In this document: positions 31,847-36,831 of the stretch, one piece after another | Layout of the letters: every line of letters begins with the position of its first letter | How positions within the stretch are numbered: the stretch's first letter is position 1 | Assembly: GCA_937132035.1 (NCBI GenBank) | Contig: CAKZOA010000442.1 | Location: 1 to 36,831, forward strand | DNA from: an uncultured Desulfobulbaceae bacterium | Lineage (GTDB): Bacteria; Desulfobacterota; Desulfobulbia; Desulfobulbales; Desulfocapsaceae | DNA: 36,831 nt | Direction: 5' to 3' | The notes under the pieces: model-generated | What the model saw: the letters and a program-made list of their open reading frames with translations, nothing else | Databases searched by the model: none | What the model was told of the DNA's origin: nothing | Position numbers and translations under genes: made by a program

Positions 31847-32821
31847 TCAGCAACTCCACTGCTCCTTCTCCTGGCTATGCAGCAGCCCCCGAAGATCAGC
31901 GGCATGTTTTCGCGCCTCTTCCAGGCGGTCGTCGAAGGGGTTTTTTTCTCTGCTGCCGCTGAGGTGTTCCAGCATCCGCACGCGCTCTTCCATGGAGCGC
32001 AAGGCCGCATAGAGCGCCTGCTCCTCGCTCTGGGCCAGGCCGTCGAGCAGGGACCTCTCCCCGAACGCGTGGCCGGTATGGCAGCGGAAACGCTTCGCTC
32101 CATCATCCACCTGCCAGAGCGGCCCGCCACAGGAGGGACAGCCGACGGGGATCAGAGCGCCCTTCCCGGCCATCTCCTTTATGCCCTCGGTGGTGCCCGT
32201 GAGTACGGAAAGCTCCGTTTTATACAGCTCATCGCCTTCCCCAGGCTCTTCCACCTTCTCCCGCACCAGGCTGTTGAGCATCTGCCCAATTTCCCCGGGG
32301 GGGAGAAAGAAGTCGATATCGCAGCTGTCGGCCGCGCTCTGCGGCATGGACGAAGAGGCGGCCGTTTCCGGGTGCTGAACAATGGCCAGCCCGCCGCACT
32401 TCTTTATGGCGATGAGCCCTGCGGTTCCATCGTCGAGTTCCCCTGAGAGAATCACCCCGGTGACGCGTGCGCCGCAGGCCACGGCCGCTGATCGAAACAG
32501 CGGGTCGATGGCCGGTCGGCTGAGATTTTCCCTGGGGCCGCTGCTGAGATAGGTATGGGTGCTGTTGATGAGCAGATGGCAATCCGCAGGGGCTATATAG
32601 ATGGTGCCTTTGCGTATTTCCTGACAGTGCTCGGCCGAGACGACCTCAAGTTGCGACACGCGGGCGAGAATGTCGACAAGAAAGTTCGTCGCGCCCTTGG
32701 AAATATGGCGGACGATAAAAACAGAGGCGGGGAGATCCGCCTCGAACTGTTGCACCAACTCGAGCAGCGGTTCCTGTCCGCCCTGGGAGGCGCCGATGAC
32801 GATCATATCCCGGTGAGGCAT
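31847..32821 (-). CDS. Stand-alone CheB-type methylesterase domain with zinc-ribbon-like tail
   Basis: The 324-residue protein has a CheB catalytic domain without a receiver: Ser12 in GASQGG, His39 in VRHISKG and Asp131 in SGELDDGTAG form the expected triad. The C-terminal third carries a CPSCGG...FRCHTGH pattern (Cys228, Cys231, Cys247, His248/His251), which looks like a small metal-binding ribbon, then a charged helix. CheB removes methyl groups from or deamidates chemoreceptor glutamates; without a receiver it must be controlled otherwise. The start at 32821 has GGAG upstream. It shares strand with the Rcp1-like regulator and faces the CheB-CheR protein. Confidence 0.85.
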   Translation of the reverse strand: MPHRDMIVIGASQGGQEPLLELVQQFEADLPASVFIVRHISKGATNFLVDILARVSQLEVVSAEHCQEIRKGTIYIAPADCHLLINSTHTYLSSGPRENLSRPAIDPLFRSAAVACGARVTGVILSGELDDGTAGLIAIKKCGGLAIVQHPETAASSSMPQSAADSCDIDFFLPPGEIGQMLNSLVREKVEEPGEGDELYKTELSVLTGTTEGIKEMAGKGALIPVGCPSCGGPLWQVDDGAKRFRCHTGHAFGERSLLDGLAQSEEQALYAALRSMEERVRMLEHLSGSREKNPFDDRLEEARKHAADLRGLLHSQEKEQWSC

Positions 32822-33033
32822 GAAGACTCCTTTCTCAAATAGTAGGCTGCAAATACTTCCTCTGCAGTTTCCGGTTTGCGGTTTCGCGGCGTGGACGGTA
32901 CCTCCTCATCCCCTAAGCAGGGCGGGACGGCCGGCGCGGGACAAAGGTCTTTGCCTCCCCTTGCCGGTGTATACTCTATACCGCCTCAGTATAGCACAGA
33001 AGCAGGCGGAAGGAAAAAAAGAGAGATTGGACG

Positions 33034-33513
33034 CTATTTCCCGGCGCTGCCAGGCAGGGAGCCTCTTCTCTCTTTCGGCAGCACGGCAAGCTTGAGCCAG
33101 AAATCGCATATCCGGCCGATCGCCTCCACGAAGTCGTGGAAGTCGAGTTTCTTGGGGATGTAGCAGTTGGCATGCAGCGCGTAGGCTTCTCTTATATCCT
33201 CGTCGGCCTCCGAGGTAGACAGGATAATGACGGGCAACCAGGTGAGTTCGGGATCCTTGCGTATTTCCCGCAGCACCTCGAAGCCCCCCAGGCGCGGCAG
33301 GTTCAGATCGAGCAGGATCAGATCCGGCCGCTCCACGGCGGCAAATTCATCCTGGCGTCGCAAAAAGGCAAGGGCCTGGAGACCATCGCCGACCACATGA
33401 CATGTGAGCGGCACATCGACGGTCCTCAAGGCCTCGCGGGTGAGGTCAGCGTCGTCGAGATTATCCTCCACCAGGAGAACGCGGAAGGGGGAGGGTGTTT
33501 TCGTGTCATTCAT
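33034..33513 (-). CDS. Rcp1-type single-domain response regulator
   Basis: The 159-residue protein is a receiver domain of the Rcp1 (phytochrome-partner) subgroup: acidic E/D pair after LLVEDN, phospho-acceptor Asp69 in LILLDLNLPRLGG, Ser99-Thr100 in IILSTS, and Lys121/122 in YIPKKLDFHDF. Rcp1-like regulators pair with soluble or PAS-type sensor kinases. The ATG at 33513 has GGAG upstream; a GTG one codon earlier is an alternative. It lies about 210 nt upstream of the CheB-like gene on the same strand and near the CheB-CheR-PAS sensor, whose kinase part, if any, lies beyond the window. Confidence 0.9.
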   Translation of the reverse strand: MNDTKTPSPFRVLLVEDNLDDADLTREALRTVDVPLTCHVVGDGLQALAFLRRQDEFAAVERPDLILLDLNLPRLGGFEVLREIRKDPELTWLPVIILSTSEADEDIREAYALHANCYIPKKLDFHDFVEAIGRICDFWLKLAVLPKERRGSLPGSAGK

Positions 33514-33704
33514 CACATTCTCCGCCTCAGGTTGCAGGCCAGAGAAACTGCAACAGCCGGTGCCATGGTTTTAGGAGGTGTCCCCCCCCTTGCCTGTGAG
33601 TTCATGTTTTCAATCATATTTTCTTCTTTTTCTCCCGGCAAGTTTTTTTGTCGGTTTCGCAAAACGCCGTGAAAGCCGACGGTTCAACTTTATAAGGTGC
33701 TGAA

Positions 33705-33884
33705 TTATCCTATTGCCCCTGCAGCTTCGAAGGCTTTTTCGAGTTCATCTTTTTTGACCCGTCCTGCAACGGTCACCTCTCCATGGTAAGTATACTGGTA
33801 TTTTTTGCAAGTGCAGGATCCGTGCGTACCCTCGACAAAGGCACTGGAAAAAAAACTACCCCGAAGTGTGGATTCTTCCCGCAA
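33705..33884 (-). CDS. Possible small ORF or gene remnant with Cys-x-Cys motif
   Basis: This frame ends at TAA (33705) and reads 59 residues back to a TTG at 33884. The C-terminal half looks protein-like: HGSCTCKKYQYTYHGEVTVA, then GRVKKDELEKAFEAAGAIG. The start has no ribosome-binding site and a TGA lies just upstream, so it may be the 3' remnant of a gene. No family is recognised. Confidence 0.35.
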   Translation of the reverse strand: MREESTLRGSFFSSAFVEGTHGSCTCKKYQYTYHGEVTVAGRVKKDELEKAFEAAGAIG

Positions 33885-33912
33885 AAAAAGGTAAACTCAT
33901 CGTTGGTGTAAC

Positions 33913-33940
33913 CTGACGGTCTCCATAGGCTCGGTATAAT
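33913..33940 (+). promoter_or_regulatory. Possible sigma-70 promoter for the CheB-CheR gene
   Basis: CTGACG (33913-33918) and a perfect TATAAT (33935-33940) are separated by 16 nt. The transcript would have a leader of over 200 nt before the ATG at 34165, so the assignment is weak. Confidence 0.25.
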
Positions 33941-34164
33941 CTCCTTGAAACAGCCTAATCGCGATCAATGGTTACGTATCTCAAGACTGACTGCACGAAA
34001 ACAAGCCGCTACGGGCTACTACCTGCAGTGACATCGGCAACGTGGAGGCACTGCTGCACCACTGCTGCACCACTGCTTTCAGCGCCTGCGCGGGTGGAGC
34101 CCGAGAGTTGGTGCACTGTGGACCACGCATTTGCGCGGAGCACATACTTTCGGTTTCATTTTCC

Positions 34165-36831
34165 ATGACTGACGACAAACACATGCACGATAAAAAGAGG
34201 GAGACGGCGCAGACCTCCGGTGCGCCCCGGGTTTCGAAGCCGCGGCAGAATACAGAATCCAGCAGCGATAGCCTCATCATCGTCGGCATCGGCTCCTCGG
34301 CGGGCGGGCTCGACGCCTTGAAAAAGATGCTGCCGACCCTGCCCATGGGTGTCGGCATGGCCTATGTGGTCGTCCAGCATCTGGCGCCCAAGCACCACTC
34401 TTCACTACCGCAGTTGCTGGCAGGCGACACCGACATGAAGGTCAAGAGCATCGAGGACAATGAGGCGGTTCTGGCCGACACCCTTTATATTTCGCCGCCC
34501 AATTACGATGTCCGCCTGGCGGGCGGCAGGCTCGAGCTGAAACCGCCCGCAGGCCTCGGGCCCAAGCCCTCCATCGACTCCTTTTTCCTCTCGCTGGCCG
34601 AGGAGAAGAAGGTCCGGGCGGTGGGCATCGTGCTTTCCGGCACCGGCAGCGATGGAACCCAGGGAGTCCGGGCGATCAAGTCCGAGGAGGGCATCACCAT
34701 AGCCCAGACGGTGGAGAGCGCCGGTTTCGATTCGATGCCGCGTTCCGCCGTGGAAACCGGCCTGGTCGACATGACGGTCGACCCCGAGGAAATAGGCGAG
34801 GCCCTCCAGGCGATTTTGCAGTACCCCCGTTTTCTCAAAAAGAATCCGGCCAAGCAGAGCCTTAATACCGTCGACGCCATTCTCAAAAAAGTGCACCAGG
34901 AATCGGCAATCAACTTTGGTGAATACAAAAGGAGCACTATCCACCGGCGCATCAACCGGCGCATGGCCATCGCCAGAATCGCCGAGCCGGAGGACTATCT
35001 TTCCTATTTGCAGGCGACGCCCGAGGAGGCCAGGGCCCTGGCCAGGGATATGCTGATTTCGGTGACCGGGTTTTTTCGCGACGGCGATGCCTTCGTGTCG
35101 CTCAAAACGCATCTTACCAAGCTGCTTGCCGCCAAAAATCCGGGAGACACCTTTCGCGCCTGGGTTCCCGGCTGCGCCACCGGCGAAGAAGCCTATTCGA
35201 TCGCCATCATCATCGCCGAAATACTAGGCGATGATCTCGACAAATACCATTTCCAGATTTTCGCCACCGACATCGACGACGATGCCATCCAGCAGGCCCG
35301 CCGCAGCGCCTATCCGGCGGTTTCGGTGATGGAAACCGACAAGGAGCGTTTCGACACCTACTTCACCCGCGACAAAGAAACCGTCACCGTCAACAAATCC
35401 ATCCGCAACATGGTGGTACTGGCCAAGCAGGATCTGCTCAAGGACACCAGCTTCCTGAACCTCGATCTCATAAGCTGCCGCAACCTCCTTATCTACCTCG
35501 AGTCCACTCTACAGGACAGGCTTTTGACCCTGTTTCATTTCAGCCTCAGGGAAAACGGGCTGCTCTTTCTCGGCAAATCGGAGTCCATCGGCCAGCGCAG
35601 CGACCTGTTCACCGCCCTTGACAACCGCTGGAAGATCTACCGCCAGCGCCAGGCGCCGGTCAAGCGACTCCCCGATATGCTGCAGCAGCACCGCAGTACG
35701 GCCGCGGAGTCACTGCCCCAGCACAGAGGGTTCAGGAAGAGGGAGCAGACGGATTACAGGGAGGGCCGTTTTTTCGACTCCCTCATGCAGGCGCTTGACT
35801 GCTGCGCCCTGCTCGTCGACAACAATTTCAACGTCCTCTATATCAGGGGCGACATATCCCCCTATTTCTCCCTGCCGGAAGGGACGGTCCGCGGCAACCT
35901 CAACCTCCTCGATCTCGCCCGCAAAGAGGTACGCTACGTGCTCCAGCCCCTGATGCGCAAGGTCGTCAAACAAGCGGCCGCCTGCACCAGCAGCCTTATC
36001 GTCATGGACGAGGGCCGGGGGGTGAGGCTGAGGATTTCGCCCATCGACGGCGACGACCGGACCAACACCCTGCTGGTGGTCTGCATGCCGGAGGAGATAG
36101 ACCGCGGCACGGTTTCCTCTCGGGCGGAGGAGGTCGAAGACGAAGAGGAACGGGGGCACATCCGTAAGCTGGAACAGGAGCTGGCCTTTACCCAGGAACA
36201 TCTGCAGGACACCATCGAGGAGCTGGAAACCTCCACCGAGGAGTTGCAGGCGCTCAACGAGGAGTTGCAATCCTCCAACGAGGAGCTGCAGGCGACCAAC
36301 GAGGAGCTGGAGACCAGCAACGAGGAGCTGCAGGCCTCCAATGAGGAGCTCAATACCGTCAACGAGGAGCTGCGCGCCAAGTCCGAAGAGGCGGAAAGAC
36401 TGGTGGAAGAGATCAGCGAAAGCGAAGGGCGCTACCGGAAGCTGATTGAAAATATGAGCGAGGGCCTGATGCTCTGCACCATCGACTATGATCCGGAGAG
36501 GCAGCCCTGCGACCTGGTGATACAACAGATCAACCGGTCGGCTGAAACATTGTTTAAGCTCGACGAGAAGATGCTGCCCGTGCGCGCCGGCGCCGCCAGG
36601 CTTCTGGAGATGGTGGAAGAGGAAACACTCGGGAAACTGGCGGCCATCGCCGACAGCGGCCGGCCGCAGCAGTTCGAGCTCTATATCGACTCGCTGGGCA
36701 GACACCTGCGGCTTTCCGCCTACGCCGTCGAGCACAACGTCCTCGGCCTGGTCTGCCATGATATAAGCAAGCGGAAAAAGGCGGAACTGGATCTGCGCGA
36801 GAGCCAGGCCACGCTCAAATCGGCCATGGAG
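34165..36831 (+). CDS. CheB-CheR-PAS multidomain sensory protein (C-terminus off the right edge)
   Basis: 889 codons are visible. Order: a short polar start; a CheB methylesterase domain (38-215) with Ser44/45 in GIGSSAGG, His72 in VQHLAPKH and Asp163 in SGTGSDGT; a CheR methyltransferase domain (about 230-495) with VTGFFRD, the SAM loop VPGCATGEEA (334-343) and LISCRNLLIYL; a PAS-like region (535-645); a coiled coil (660-755) with six near-identical 7-residue EELQxxN units; and a PAS domain (755-876). Such CheB/CheR/PAS fusions usually end in a histidine kinase, which would lie past the edge. They are soluble. The ATG at 34165 lacks a strong ribosome-binding site; Met7 at 34183 is an alternative. 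Confidence 0.88.
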   Translation, partial: MTDDKHMHDKKRETAQTSGAPRVSKPRQNTESSSDSLIIVGIGSSAGGLDALKKMLPTLPMGVGMAYVVVQHLAPKHHSSLPQLLAGDTDMKVKSIEDNEAVLADTLYISPPNYDVRLAGGRLELKPPAGLGPKPSIDSFFLSLAEEKKVRAVGIVLSGTGSDGTQGVRAIKSEEGITIAQTVESAGFDSMPRSAVETGLVDMTVDPEEIGEALQAILQYPRFLKKNPAKQSLNTVDAILKKVHQESAINFGEYKRSTIHRRINRRMAIARIAEPEDYLSYLQATPEEARALARDMLISVTGFFRDGDAFVSLKTHLTKLLAAKNPGDTFRAWVPGCATGEEAYSIAIIIAEILGDDLDKYHFQIFATDIDDDAIQQARRSAYPAVSVMETDKERFDTYFTRDKETVTVNKSIRNMVVLAKQDLLKDTSFLNLDLISCRNLLIYLESTLQDRLLTLFHFSLRENGLLFLGKSESIGQRSDLFTALDNRWKIYRQRQAPVKRLPDMLQQHRSTAAESLPQHRGFRKREQTDYREGRFFDSLMQALDCCALLVDNNFNVLYIRGDISPYFSLPEGTVRGNLNLLDLARKEVRYVLQPLMRKVVKQAAACTSSLIVMDEGRGVRLRISPIDGDDRTNTLLVVCMPEEIDRGTVSSRAEEVEDEEERGHIRKLEQELAFTQEHLQDTIEELETSTEELQALNEELQSSNEELQATNEELETSNEELQASNEELNTVNEELRAKSEEAERLVEEISESEGRYRKLIENMSEGLMLCTIDYDPERQPCDLVIQQINRSAETLFKLDEKMLPVRAGAARLLEMVEEETLGKLAAIADSGRPQQFELYIDSLGRHLRLSAYAVEHNVLGLVCHDISKRKKAELDLRESQATLKSAME

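Larger units (their letters stand above)
33514..34164. other. Divergent intergenic region between Rcp1-like and CheB-CheR genes
   Basis: Contains a possible small ORF or gene remnant on the minus strand (33705-33884), a possible sigma-70-like site (33913-33940) and an 11-bp tandem repeat CTGCTGCACCA at 34051-34077. No other feature is recognised. Confidence 0.5.

Noticed and set aside
35710-36759. 349-codon minus-strand frame opposite the CheB-CheR sensor
   Set aside because: Its Leu/Gln repeats are the antisense of the sensor's heptad repeats; there is no independent evidence of coding.

Overview
The window looks like a chromosomal accessory or housekeeping-stress region of a Gram-negative, anaerobe-type bacterium. 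I favour a delta-proteobacterium / Desulfobacterota (Desulfobulbales-like). The assignment rests on gene content, mid-50s GC by eye and several -24/-12 (sigma-54-like) promoter matches, and it is an inference. Lipoproteins, an AsmA/DUF748 protein and exported proteins show an outer membrane. No tRNA, rRNA, CRISPR array or intact transposase gene was found.

Layout. 1-1700 (minus strand): a partial membrane-anchored coiled-coil protein, a single-domain response regulator, a hemerythrin-like protein and a tiny DUF1328 membrane protein. 2449-7533: an unusual Na+/Ca2+-type exchanger, a DedA/YqaA-like membrane protein with a YrhK-like partner, a DUF4235 protein, a phospholipase D/cardiolipin-synthase-like enzyme, a second DUF1328 protein and an entericidin-like lipoprotein. 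8011-13941: a giant DUF748/AsmA-like protein, diverging from an AI-2E family permease with a PAP2 phosphatase, then a coiled-coil lipoprotein. 14365-19500: an exported double PRC-barrel protein, a lipid (diacylglycerol-type) kinase overlapping an App1-like DUF2183 phosphatidate phosphatase, then YihY and Pmp3 membrane proteins. 19582-22735: a miniature palindromic mobile element with a 10-bp target duplication, then MgtC, CsbD, a second PAP2 and a PfpI/DJ-1 protein. 23494-28968: a DUF2252 kinase-like protein, DUF1206, and an MscS channel coupled to an M48 metalloprotease. 29172-29718: a scar made of a nuoN 3' remnant abutting an opposite-strand receiver-domain tail. 30037-31832: a small exported DUF5666-like protein and an exported second DUF2183 protein. 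31847-36831: a stand-alone CheB with a zinc-ribbon-like tail, an Rcp1-type response regulator, and a CheB-CheR-PAS sensory protein that runs off the right edge.

How the genes fit together. Most of the genes belong to families known from envelope, osmotic or general stress responses (CsbD, DUF1328, Pmp3, PRC-barrel, MscS, YihY, entericidin-like, hemerythrin, PfpI). They are interleaved with an unusually dense set of phospholipid-acting enzymes: a PLD-like enzyme, a lipid kinase, two App1-like phosphatases, two PAP2 phosphatases and an AsmA-like protein. I infer an envelope-stress and membrane-lipid remodelling neighbourhood built of many short transcription units. Several of these units have sigma-54-like sites upstream.

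The most distinctive non-coding signal is a family of dispersed palindromic elements. They share CTGATTACC ... CTCAGC ends, at 7764-7850, 19582-19754 and 22946-23027, with an internal relic at 30434-30512. The 173-bp copy carries a perfect target-site duplication.
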